Below are positions 23,768 through 32,700 of a DNA stretch of 45,582 bases, piece after piece. The stretch lies in assembly GCA_934409175.1 (NCBI GenBank), contig CAKRVX010000008.1, positions 1 to 45,582 of the forward strand, written 5' to 3'. Source of the DNA: an uncultured Blautia sp. (GTDB taxonomy: Bacteria; Bacillota; Clostridia; Lachnospirales; Lachnospiraceae). The notes below the pieces were generated by a model. That model did no database searches and was not told where the DNA came from. It was given only the letters and a program-made list of their open reading frames with translations. Positions within the stretch are counted from its first letter, which is position 1, and each line of letters opens with the position of its first letter. Made by a program: the position numbers and the translations under genes.

Positions 23768-24736
23768 TTATCCTATCAATGGAATCTCATATTCCCAGGA
23801 TTTGCGGATACCATCCAGAAGCTTCATAATCCTTACAGTTTCCGCATGAGGCATTTCCGGACACTCAAGTTTTCCTTCTACAATTGCCTTCATACAGGCT
23901 TCTACCTCATATTCATATCCTGTGATCTGTTCCGGCGGAAGGTAAGATGCCACTTCTTTATGATCTGCATCAAACACTGTAATTTTTTCCGGGTTATTGA
24001 TATTCTGCACCTGGATATATCCTTTTGTTCCAAAAATACTTCCCATTCTGTCCGAGATTTCTCTTGCGCCGCACTGAAGTGTTGCCATGCGGTCTCCTTC
24101 AAATACCATCACAATACTGTCAAGAATATCTACACCATTCTGAAAAATCGCGGTTGCTTTTACATCTTTTACTTTTTCGCCAAGAACCATCGTTGCAAAA
24201 TTAATCGGATATACTCCTACATCCAGAAGCGCTCCTCCTGCAAGTTCAGGCTTACGAATACGCTCTACATGACTGATCGCATAGCTGAGATTTGCGGTAA
24301 CTGCAGTAACCTCTCCGATCACTCCACTGGCAATAATATCATTGATCATATTTCTGGCCGGCATATATCTGGTCCAGATTGCTTCTGTGATCAAAAGATT
24401 TTTTTCTTTTGCAAGATCAAATAATTTCTGAGCCTGTTCGGCATTCACTGTAAAAGCTTTCTCACAGAGTACATGTTTTCCTGCCTCCAGGCACATCTTT
24501 GCATGCAGATAATGATGTGAATGAGGAGTTGCAACATAAACAAGATCAACTTTATCATCCCTTAACATTTCCTCGTAAGTACCATATGCCTTCTCAAACC
24601 CATACTTCTCAGCAAACTGCTGCGCCCGTTTCAAATTCCTTGACGCTACTGCATAAGCTTCAACGTTCTCCATGCCTGCAACTGTCCTTGCCATTGCAGT
24701 TGCAATTCCACCTGCGCCTAAAATTGCTAATCTCAT
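23768..24736 (-). CDS. Gfo/Idh/MocA family NAD(P)-dependent oxidoreductase
   Basis: 322 residues. The Rossmann motif GAGGIATAMARTVAG is at about 7-21, and DLVYVATPHSHHYLHAKMCLEAGKHVLCEKAF carries the catalytic-lysine motif as EKA instead of the usual EKP. The C-terminal alpha/beta domain includes GGALLDVGVYPINFATM. Such enzymes oxidise or reduce sugars, inositols or dihydrodiols; the substrate cannot be told from sequence. The GGAGG ribosome binding site and isolated position suggest a single-gene transcript. Confidence 0.9.
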   Translation of the reverse strand: MRLAILGAGGIATAMARTVAGMENVEAYAVASRNLKRAQQFAEKYGFEKAYGTYEEMLRDDKVDLVYVATPHSHHYLHAKMCLEAGKHVLCEKAFTVNAEQAQKLFDLAKEKNLLITEAIWTRYMPARNMINDIIASGVIGEVTAVTANLSYAISHVERIRKPELAGGALLDVGVYPINFATMVLGEKVKDVKATAIFQNGVDILDSIVMVFEGDRMATLQCGAREISDRMGSIFGTKGYIQVQNINNPEKITVFDADHKEVASYLPPEQITGYEYEVEACMKAIVEGKLECPEMPHAETVRIMKLLDGIRKSWEYEIPLIG

Positions 24737-24909
24737 CTCATTATCCTCCGTATATCAAATATGCTTTGGTATGTTAGCTGCCAGAATTCCTTTATTTTCT
24801 GCACAACATTACTATTTTATAATTCACAGTCTGACCAAACCTTTATCTTAATGTTAATATTTTTACGCCTGCATGGCAATATGCAATTTTCCCATATCTG
24901 CCATATTGT

Positions 24910-25116
24910 TCATTTTTCCATCCGTTCTTCTGTTTCTCTCTTCCTTTTCGTCATCAGACCCCCGATCCGTCCCGTCTCTTTCGCTGACAGACTTTTCCAT
25001 CCCTCGTTTAATACCCGATCCAGCAGCCCCATTTCTTCTGCAATCTCATATTTCATTCTTTCTTCCGGCAATAATTCTCCGGCAAGATAGGCTTTCACTT
25101 CTTTCTCTTTATTCAA
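24910..25116 (-). CDS. Small acid-soluble spore protein, alpha/beta type
   Basis: 68 residues from a TTG at 25116, 11 nt after AAAGGAG; a GTG at 25128 is in frame but overlaps that site. YEIAEEMGLLDRV carries the E-I-A site cut by germination protease GPR, and GRIGGLMTKRKRE matches the second DNA-binding block of the SASP family (G-x-x-GG-x-M-x-KR). These proteins saturate spore DNA and are degraded during outgrowth. It is preceded by a sigma-G-type promoter at 25142-25171. The segment SLSAKETGRIGGLM between the blocks is typical of Lachnospiraceae variants. Confidence 0.8.
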   Translation of the reverse strand: MNKEKEVKAYLAGELLPEERMKYEIAEEMGLLDRVLNEGWKSLSAKETGRIGGLMTKRKRETEERMEK

Positions 25117-25155
25117 AACAGCCCACACTCCTTTTTCTTTGAAGTATGGGCTGTT
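25117..25155 (-). terminator. Terminator hairpin of the NUDIX gene, overlapping the SASP translation start
   Basis: A 13-bp stem with one G-U pair (25143-25155 with 25117-25129) encloses the SASP Shine-Dalgarno in its loop and is followed by TTTTG on the minus strand. NUDIX read-through mRNA would fold this way, while RNA started from the SASP promoter lacks the first arm. Confidence 0.6.
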
Positions 25156-25171
25156 TTTACATTTTTTATAC
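25142..25171 (-). promoter_or_regulatory. Sigma-G-type promoter of the SASP gene
   Basis: Minus strand: GTATA (25167-25171), 18-bp spacer, CATACTT (25142-25148), one mismatch from CATWHTA. It would start transcription about 20 nt upstream of the TTG codon, giving a very short leader that begins at the ribosome binding site. Confidence 0.65.
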
Positions 25172-25172
25172 T

Positions 25173-25739
25173 TTATTCCATTTTTTCCTTAAGTTTTCTA
25201 TATACATGCTCAACAAACCACGGCTCTGTAGACTTCTTCAACGCTTCCTCCGGCGAAAACCAGGCCACGCCACTGTTTTCGTCTTCTTTTATGGAAACAG
25301 TTTCTTCGGAGTCTGCTTCCAACAGATAAGTCACATTCAAGTGCAAATGGCTGGACACATATTTTCCCTTTTTCACATGACCGTCCACGGTAAGAGATTC
25401 CAGCGAAAAAATCTCCTCTGACACTGGGCGAACATTGGATATTCCGGCTTCTTCTTTTACTTCGCGCATTGCCACTGACAGGAGATCTGTTTCACCATCT
25501 GCATGCCCGCCAAGCCATGACCAGGAATTATATATATTGTGATATACCATAAGCACTTTGCTTCTGTCTTTATTTACTACCCAGGCAGATGCTGTGATAT
25601 GTGCCACCGTATTCTCTCTCAGAAATGCATTCTCATTGTTTTCTATCCAGTTGATGATCAATGTTTTATCCACTTCTTCCTGTTCATTAAATGGTTTATA
25701 TTCTTTTATACTTTTTAATAATTTCTCCCGTGTCACCAT
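25173..25739 (-). CDS. NUDIX hydrolase
   Basis: 188 residues. The NUDIX box reads GGHADGETDLLSVAMREVKEEAG (about 77-99); the canonical first Glu is shifted by one position, as in other GGHADG-type members, and the REVKEEAG core is complete. An N-terminal extension (about 1-45) precedes the fold. Such enzymes hydrolyse nucleoside diphosphates linked to another moiety; WSWLGGHADG is common in members annotated as IPP-isomerase-like or MutT-like, and the substrate is not predictable. AAGGAG lies upstream of the ATG. Confidence 0.88.
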   Translation of the reverse strand: MVTREKLLKSIKEYKPFNEQEEVDKTLIINWIENNENAFLRENTVAHITASAWVVNKDRSKVLMVYHNIYNSWSWLGGHADGETDLLSVAMREVKEEAGISNVRPVSEEIFSLESLTVDGHVKKGKYVSSHLHLNVTYLLEADSEETVSIKEDENSGVAWFSPEEALKKSTEPWFVEHVYRKLKEKME

Positions 25740-25799
25740 AACTGTTCTCCTTTGTCTGCATACAGCTGACTGTTACTGTATTTCTGACATAAAATATTT

Positions 25800-25988
25800 T
25801 CAATATTTTTTCGGAATTATGATTGCAGCAATAATATAAGCCCAGATTCCTGCGCCCCCGAAACAGGTAAGGATTACCCATGCCAGACGCACAAGAGTCG
25901 GATCGATATTAAAATATTCTGCAATTCCTCCACATACGCCGCAAAGCATACTGTTTTCTGATGATTTGTATAAACGTTTGTCACTCAT
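25800..25988 (-). CDS. PspC-domain small membrane protein
   Basis: 62 residues. RLYKSSENSMLCGVCGGIAEYFNIDPTLVRLAWVIL is the PspC domain, followed by one membrane segment ending in IIIPKKY. PspC proteins sense envelope stress or hold a partner at the membrane. Here it lies downstream of a DUF1700/DUF4097 pair, a frequent Firmicutes association. It has AGGAGG before the ATG and a 119-nt gap from the gene upstream. Confidence 0.93.
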   Translation of the reverse strand: MSDKRLYKSSENSMLCGVCGGIAEYFNIDPTLVRLAWVILTCFGGAGIWAYIIAAIIIPKKY

Positions 25989-26107
25989 TGTTCATTTCCT
26001 CCTGATTATTATTTTTCCTCATTCTTGATACTCTTTACTTTCTTTATAAAATATTCTCTTATTGAGCATACATACTTTTAATAGTATTAGGGGCAAAAGA
26101 TATTTTA

Positions 26108-27010
26108 TCAGCCTCTATGATCTTTCCCAGAGAAACTTACAGTCACATTTCCCATTCCACACTGCAGATCCATTTTCCTGTCTGCACCTGTATTCGAAAC
26201 GTGATCCTCTCTGCCCAATCCACTGTAAGAATCAGATCCTACATCCATATTTCCAATACCGCACTGCAGATCATAATTATAATCTTCCTCGTTACCGGTC
26301 ATGGTCAGGTCCAGTTCACCTAAGCCGCATTCCCCATTTGTTTTCTCTGCACTCAAATCAGTAAATGTCATGCTTCCTGTTCCAATCTGCAGGTCAGCTT
26401 CCTTTGCAGTCACTGAAGCATTCCCGGCAAATTCCCCGGCTCCCATTTCTACATTCAGTTTATCTGTCTGAATCTCACGGTTAATATAAACAGATCCGGC
26501 TCCCATTTCTATGTCCAGTTCACTAAGCTTCACATCTTTTGGATAAGAAACACATACTTTTCTGGACTGTGTTCTTTTCGTGCTTCTGATCTTAAGTGTA
26601 TCTCTGCTCTCCTTTACAGTCACATTATTTCCTTTGTCATTATAAACTTTAACAGAAAAACTGTCCCCTTCTTTCAGTTCCAGTTCATCATATTTAAGCT
26701 CAATATCCAGTTCCACCGGCTGATATTGCAGTTGATATACAATACAGCCCGCAGTACTCTCGCTTTTCGCATTCATAAATCCAACATCTTCCTGATCATC
26801 CACATCATCTGCTACATCCATATCGTCAGTATCATCAGGAAATCCAAGTTCTGACACATCCTTCTCTGTCCAGAATATTTTCCTGATGCTTTCAAACCCA
26901 TTCAGCTGTGCCATACTGGCTCCCATCACACCGCCTGCAGTCGTCAGCCCAATTCCTGCTGCCCCGAAAATCCCCGCCGCGATCAATATTCCTTTGGTAA
27001 ATTTCTTCAT
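26108..27010 (-). CDS. DUF4097-type adhesin-like beta-helix membrane protein
   Basis: 300 residues. One N-terminal membrane segment (about 8-32), an acidic linker rich in Asp (about 58-77), then a domain (about 100-300) of regularly repeating strands with MGAGSVYINREI, MGAGEFAGNASV, GTGSMTFTDLSA, CGLGELDLTM, CGIGNMDVG and CGMGNVTVSF. This spaced G-x-G motif is the DUF4097 signature, thought to form a stack of beta strands. It is exposed outside the membrane by prediction. It starts at a TGATG overlap with the DUF1700 gene. Confidence 0.9.
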   Translation of the reverse strand: MKKFTKGILIAAGIFGAAGIGLTTAGGVMGASMAQLNGFESIRKIFWTEKDVSELGFPDDTDDMDVADDVDDQEDVGFMNAKSESTAGCIVYQLQYQPVELDIELKYDELELKEGDSFSVKVYNDKGNNVTVKESRDTLKIRSTKRTQSRKVCVSYPKDVKLSELDIEMGAGSVYINREIQTDKLNVEMGAGEFAGNASVTAKEADLQIGTGSMTFTDLSAEKTNGECGLGELDLTMTGNEEDYNYDLQCGIGNMDVGSDSYSGLGREDHVSNTGADRKMDLQCGMGNVTVSFSGKDHRG

Positions 27011-27711
27011 CAGGCCTCCCCTTTCTTCCTGTAAAGCAGTTTGTTGCCAAAATCAGTAATCTTTCGAAACCACTTCGGCACCAAAGCTGTTGCAGTCTTC
27101 ATCGTTGCCAGAACCATCAGCAGTCCCAGCGCGATCAACAGGCATCCAATTCCCATTGCCAGAACTCCAGCTGCCGGTGCTGAAACACAAAATCCGATTC
27201 CCACTGCAACAGCTCCAATCCCACCGATCAACAGGCCAAAACTTCCCAACCCAAGAACTGCAACCAATACAAACGGAAGCAATACAATTGTCAGCACGAT
27301 CTTCAAAGCCAGACCAAGCATTCCTTTAATAAACGGAGAAATAAAAACTAACGCAATCACCGCAAGGATCAGCACTGCCTGATTTCCTTTCCTGAAAAAT
27401 GAATTTCTTTTTCGATCAGCTCCATACTTCTCCGGCATTTGCCCCGCCTCTTTCATCCGCGGATCTTCGTAACCATGCTCTGTATACTCTCCATACTCAT
27501 ACCGCTCTGTCGAACCTTTCAGGTCCTCCTTAATGATAGCAGCCACCTTCTGTGGGCTCCCCAGTTCCTGTATTACCGAAGCCTCATTCTCAGGTCCGGC
27601 ATCGTCAAAATAATTATCATAAAACTCGAGGGCTTCCCGTCTCTCCGTCTCCGGAATATCAGCAAGCAAATTCTCCAGTTCTCTCATAAACTGTGCCCTG
27701 TCCATTGTCAT
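27010..27711 (-). CDS. DUF1700 family membrane protein
   Basis: 233 residues. The N-terminal 60 residues (FMRELENLLADIPETERREALEFYDNYFDDAG...ELGSPQKVAAII) are the DUF1700 helical domain. Four hydrophobic segments follow (about 110-215). It overlaps padR upstream (ATGA at 27708-27711) and the DUF4097 gene downstream. The trio PadR, DUF1700, DUF4097 is a recurrent envelope-response module; its molecular action is not established. Confidence 0.92.
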   Translation of the reverse strand: MTMDRAQFMRELENLLADIPETERREALEFYDNYFDDAGPENEASVIQELGSPQKVAAIIKEDLKGSTERYEYGEYTEHGYEDPRMKEAGQMPEKYGADRKRNSFFRKGNQAVLILAVIALVFISPFIKGMLGLALKIVLTIVLLPFVLVAVLGLGSFGLLIGGIGAVAVGIGFCVSAPAAGVLAMGIGCLLIALGLLMVLATMKTATALVPKWFRKITDFGNKLLYRKKGEA

Positions 27712-28025
27712 ATTCCTCCCTCAAACATCCCAGTGATCTTGGATGCATAAATTTTCCACTCAGCTTTGTAAAGTTCAAGCTGCGCAGCACCTCTGTCCGT
27801 CAGCTTATAATAGCGCCGGTTACGTCCTGCATAAGCCATATCATAAACCTCCAGGCAATCATCCTTCTGCAGTCTCCTCAATACCGGATACAAAGTAGAT
27901 TCCGAAACATCAAGAACCCCCCGCACATCCTGCGTGATCTTATATCCGTAAGTTCCCTCCTTTTCTTTAGAAACAACTGCCAGAACAACCGCATCCAGAA
28001 GCGCAGCACCTGTATTAAAAACCAT
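27708..28025 (-). CDS. PadR family transcriptional regulator
   Basis: 105 residues from the ATG at 28025, seven nt after AAGGGAG; the frame is open seven codons further to a TTG inside the ribosome binding site. The winged helix shows GTYGYKITQDVRGVLDVSESTLYPVLRRLQKDDCLEVYD and the wing GRNRRYYKLTDRGAAQLE. It should repress its own operon through the palindrome at 28137-28159. Confidence 0.93.
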   Translation of the reverse strand: MVFNTGAALLDAVVLAVVSKEKEGTYGYKITQDVRGVLDVSESTLYPVLRRLQKDDCLEVYDMAYAGRNRRYYKLTDRGAAQLELYKAEWKIYASKITGMFEGGI

Positions 28026-28136
28026 ATGCACACTCCCTTGTCTCAATTATATTCTGTACATATGCTGCTATTTCAGAACCACAACCGTTCTCTCCCGGCT
28101 GCATACTATACAGTTCAACAATATTGTTTTGTTTAC

Positions 28137-28169
28137 GATATTATATGTCATATAATATCATTTTGTCAA
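28137..28169 (-). promoter_or_regulatory. padR operon promoter with overlapping palindromic operator
   Basis: Minus strand: -35 TTGACA (28164-28169), 18-bp spacer, -10 TATAAT (28140-28145). A perfect 11-bp inverted repeat around one base (28137-28147 and 28149-28159, core TATATG-T-CATATA) covers the -10 and the spacer. ATGT/ACAT-type palindromes are typical PadR sites, so negative autoregulation is likely. Confidence 0.75.
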
Positions 28170-28259
28170 TACTATTTAGTAAAAATCAATTATCCCTTAT
28201 AATTACCCTGATATCTATGAAACAATCGCCCAAAATACAACAAAGGAAATTTATCAATT

Positions 28260-29663
28260 ATGAACGAAAATACACCACAGCTCCACCCGGCATTTCTCAC
28301 TCGCATGAAGCAAATGCTTGGGGATGAATATTCTAGTTTTGTCTCCAGCTTCGACGCTCCCCGCACTTATGGCCTCAGGGTAAACACCTCCAAAATCACC
28401 TGCGAAGACTTCGAAAAGCTGGCTCCATTTTCTATCAGGCCAATACCCTGGATCAAAAACGGATACTTCTATGAAGAAGACGTCCGACCATCCAGATGTC
28501 CCTATTATCAGGCAGGGCTTTATTACCTCCAGGAACCAAGCGCCATGACTCCCGCTTCCCGTATTCCCATTGAACCAGGAGACAAAGTTCTGGATCTATG
28601 TGCAGCTCCCGGTGGAAAAGCTACAGCAGCAGGTGCCGCTCTCCAGGGTCAGGGGCTCCTGGTAGCTAACGATATCAGTACCTCTCGCGCCAGAGCCCTT
28701 CTTCGCAACCTGGAACTTTTTGGCATTCCAAATGTCTTTGTAACCAATGAAACGCCTGCCAGACTTACCATATCATTCCCTGAATTTTTTGATAAGATCA
28801 TCCTGGATGCTCCGTGCTCTGGAGAAGGGATGTTCCGAAAAGAAGAAGCTCTCGCTAAAGACTGGACTCCCGAAAAATCCCGGGAACTGTCACAAATTCA
28901 GAAAGAGCTCTCCCTGCAGGCTGCAGACATGCTTCGCCCAGGCGGACTGCTGCTCTACTCCACCTGCACTTTCGCGCCTTGCGAGGACGAAGAAACCGTA
29001 TCATGGCTCCTGGAAAACAGGTCTGATATGGAACTGATTGAAATAGAAGATTATGAGGGATTCTCCCACGGTGTCCCACAATGGGGAAATGGTAGTCCGG
29101 AACTTACCAAGTGCATCCGTATCTTCCCCCATAAAATGAATGGAGAAGGTCACTTCCTGGCCCTTTTCCATAAAAAAGGGCAGGCTATCCAGGACAATAA
29201 CCGTCCATACACAAAGCCAGATAAAAAGGCATTTCCGCTGATTGAAGAATTTCTGAAGGAAATTGGTCTGAAAAGCCTGGGCGGTCAGCCTTTTGACTGG
29301 GAGCGTGTGGAAATCCGCGGGGATAAAGTCTACTACCTGCCACCGGTTTCTCACAATTTCCGCGGAATTACTTTTCTGCGAAACGGTCTCTATCTGGGTG
29401 ATCTTAAGAAAAACCGTTTTGAGCCTTCTCAGCCACTGGCCCTGGCTATCCATAAAGGCGAAGCAGAAGCCATTATTTCCCTTCCCGTTTCCGACGAAAG
29501 GATCACGCGATATCTGAAGGGTGAAACTTTAAACATTGAACCAGAAGAAGCAGTTCACCAAAAAGGCTGGCATCTTCTCTGTGCCGACGGATATCCCATC
29601 GGTTTCGGTAAACTGGTCAATCAGATTCTGAAAAACAAATATCCGGCAGGATGGCGCGTATAA
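28260..29663 (+). CDS. RsmF/NOL1-NOP2-Sun family RNA m5C methyltransferase
   Basis: 467 residues. N-terminal RsmB/F-like part with YGLRVNTSKI, SAM-binding DLCAAPGGKATAAGA, motif IV DAPCSGEGMFRK and motif VI TCTFAPCEDEETV with the catalytic Cys (STCTFAP). The C-terminal extension with FRGITFLRNGLYLGDLKKNRFEPS is typical of the RsmF/YebU subgroup, which methylates a cytosine of 16S rRNA in E. coli. The specific base is not predictable. Ribosome binding site AAGGAAA is rather far (about 12 nt) from the ATG. Confidence 0.93.
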   Translation: MNENTPQLHPAFLTRMKQMLGDEYSSFVSSFDAPRTYGLRVNTSKITCEDFEKLAPFSIRPIPWIKNGYFYEEDVRPSRCPYYQAGLYYLQEPSAMTPASRIPIEPGDKVLDLCAAPGGKATAAGAALQGQGLLVANDISTSRARALLRNLELFGIPNVFVTNETPARLTISFPEFFDKIILDAPCSGEGMFRKEEALAKDWTPEKSRELSQIQKELSLQAADMLRPGGLLLYSTCTFAPCEDEETVSWLLENRSDMELIEIEDYEGFSHGVPQWGNGSPELTKCIRIFPHKMNGEGHFLALFHKKGQAIQDNNRPYTKPDKKAFPLIEEFLKEIGLKSLGGQPFDWERVEIRGDKVYYLPPVSHNFRGITFLRNGLYLGDLKKNRFEPSQPLALAIHKGEAEAIISLPVSDERITRYLKGETLNIEPEEAVHQKGWHLLCADGYPIGFGKLVNQILKNKYPAGWRV

Positions 29664-29690
29664 TGCGTCCATCCTCACCGGATATTTTTA
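29638..29690 (+). terminator. Intrinsic terminator of the RNA methyltransferase gene
   Basis: A long stem starts with ATCCGG-x-AGGATGG (29641-29654) and pairs with the CCATCCT...CCGGAT strand (29669-29684), followed by ATTTTTAT. The stop codon at 29661-29663 is in the loop region. Confidence 0.8.
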
Positions 29691-29738
29691 TAGGTGCATA
29701 TATTAGGTCAAAGTATTGAACCTAACAGAACATTAAAC

Positions 29739-32700
29739 TTAAACAGAAATTGTTTTATGCAATGTAAATGAATAAATGATCTTTTCTTTTACTCTTTTAC
29801 CAGTCATACTTTCCAGTGCTCTGGCATAATCTTCCAGTTGCGTATGATACAGTTCAATGAGTTTGTTCTCCTGTCCTTTCCACACCTTGTCCGTTTTATA
29901 ATCCACCAAAACAATTTTATCATCTTCTATAAAATATGCATCTATGATTCCCTGTATCAGCACATTTTCCTCTGCATTCCACGAAGGATCAATCTCATCT
30001 GCCTTTCGCGAAATTACAAACGGCTGCTCTCTGTAAAGCAGATTTCGTTCTGCCGCCTTTTTCATTTTCTGTCCCAGAGCGGAGTTTACGAATTTCTCTA
30101 TATCTCTTACACGAATACAATCTGCTTCCTGTTCTGTCAGTTTCCTGCTCTCCAGCAGATTTTTTAACTGCTCCTTCAGCTGTTCTTCTGTTTCCACTGA
30201 TGTGTAATCCAGGCATTCCATAACTCTGTGGTATGCTGTACCTCTGGCTGCCCCTCGGTACTCCTCCTGCTTATCACTCATAAACGTAGGAACAGGTGCT
30301 TCTGTTTCCTGTTCTGCCGCAGCCACAGATGCAGTTTCCTGTTCATCCTCATCATGCCAGCTGCGTTTTTTCAGATCTGAAACACTTACTTTCACGGGAA
30401 TCTCCTTTAGGTATTCATATGGATATACAAAAGAAAATCTCTTTTCTATTTCATCCCTGATTTTTTCATTATAGACTTTTATTTCATCCCAGTCTTTCAG
30501 AATTTCCTCCTGCATCTGACTTCCTGTCTGAAAAATAACTGCCTTCTCTGTCATTTGCCGCGCTGTAATCTTCTTTATGATAAATTCAGATCTATCATCA
30601 TAAATTCCCTCCTGTCTTTTCATGAGTACACCATACTCACCCAGAAGTTCCCCCATAGCCCTGTGCCTCGTAAGAGCAGGCAGCACAAAGGACCAGTAAT
30701 TTTTTGCTTTCATACGTACTCCCAGCGGAAGCCGTTCTTCTTTTTCATCCAGGAAACGAGACAATGAGGTCATAAGCTTTTCCATTTTCCCTACAGTTCC
30801 TGTAAGAAGCAGTTTCTCTTTTGCTCTGGTCATAGCTACATAAAGAACTCTTAATTCCTCTCCCAGACTTTCCTTCAGAAGCTGTCTTCTTACAATCTGT
30901 TTATTCAGAGAAGACGCAATAATCCTTTTTTCAGGAATCACTGCATCCACTCCAAGTCCCAGTTCCGGATGAAGGAGAAGTCTGGCATTCATATCCTGAA
31001 AATTAAACTGTTTCCCCATTCCTGCCACAAATACTACCGGAAATTCCAGTCCTTTACTTTTATGAATAGTCATGATTTCTACTGCTGTATTTCCAGCGCC
31101 TGCCAGATTTACTTCGCCATAATCCACCTCATACGCCTGAAGTTGTTCAATATAGCGAACAAAATTGAACAAACCACGATAGCTGGATTTTTCATAATCC
31201 ATTGCTTTTTCAACAAGCATGGAAAGATTGGCATATCGCTGTTCCCCTCCCGGAAGTGCTCTGGCGTAATTTCCGTATCCCGTTTCCTTCAGAATAAATA
31301 AAATCAGTTCATGAACAGGGGTATAGGTAGCCATATCTCGTACCTGTTCCATAAGTTCAATAAATTTTCTGAGTTTTCTATTTGTTTCATTCTGTTCAAC
31401 TGTTTTATCCAGCACGTACGCCTGAATACTCTCATACAAAAGACCTTGTGGATATCTGATTCTGATCTCTGCCAGCTCCTGAGAAGTACATCCCACGATT
31501 GGTGAACGCAATACCCCCATCAGCGGAATATCCTGCAAAGGATTATCACAGACTTTCAGATAGTTCAATACTGTAACGATCTCAAGTGCAGAGAAATATC
31601 CTGTTCTTGATGTACAGTATACAGGAATTCCCTGTGACGCCAGCACCTCACGGAACGTCTCGGCCCAGCCATAAGCAGTTCGAAGCAAAATAACAATATC
31701 TCCATATTCCAATGGCCTGTATTTCTTTGTATCCTTATCTACAATTTCCTCTCTGCCTACCATTTCCTGTATCCGCTGGGCAATGGCCAGCGCCTCCAGT
31801 TCCTGAGCATTCTGGTTCTCCTGATCTTCATCCAGTTCCTCTGAATCCTTCTCAACCAGCAGAACTTCCGTTTTTACAAATTCCTTTGAATTTCCCTCCG
31901 GAAAAAATGCACCCGGATAAAGCGCTGCATCTTTATCATAGCTGATTCCACCCAGGTCCTCACCCATGATCTGCCTGAAAATAAAATTCACACTTTCCAG
32001 AACCTGTGCTCTGCTTCGGAAATTTCTGTGGAGATCGATTCTTTGCTCCTGGCTTTCACTGGTCTCATAGCTTTTATATTTTTCCATGAACAGTTCCGGT
32101 CTGGCCAGACGAAATCGGTAAATACTCTGTTTCACATCTCCCACCATAAATATATTTTTGCGCTGGTTGATCCATCCGGATACACTGGTAGTCAAAAGTT
32201 CCTGCACGAAGTTACTGTCCTGATATTCATCCACAAGCACTTCATCATATTTTGCAGAAAGTTCTCTGGCAGCCTGGGACATATGAATTTCCTCTCCGTC
32301 CTTTTCCATAAGAATCTGCAGCGCAAAATGTTCCATGTCCGTAAAATCCAGAATATTTTTTTCCCTCTTTGCATCAGAAAACCGTTTCATAAATTCTTCT
32401 GTAAGTTTCACCAGCATTTCCACTGGTTCTCTGGTATACATCTGTGTTTCGAGGATTTCTCTTTCTGTATTTCTGAAATATCTCGATCCCAGTTCCTTCA
32501 GAATCTCTTTTTCTTCCTCACGCAGATCTTTTACTCTTTGTTTTTTCTGCTCATCCACATCAGGAGTTTTCTTTGTACTCAATCGCGCAAAAGACGGTTT
32601 CTGCAGCAGAACTGTCATTTCATCATAGTTCTTTGCTTCTGCCACTTCTCTTAACTTTCTGATCAGAAGAAGATCACTGCCCAGTGCTTCATCATACAAA

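Noticed and set aside
24740..24905. A gene or strong terminator between the oxidoreductase and the SASP gene
   Set aside because: Only a bulged ATGGCA/TGCCAT stem without U-tract and short frames lacking ribosome binding sites are seen.
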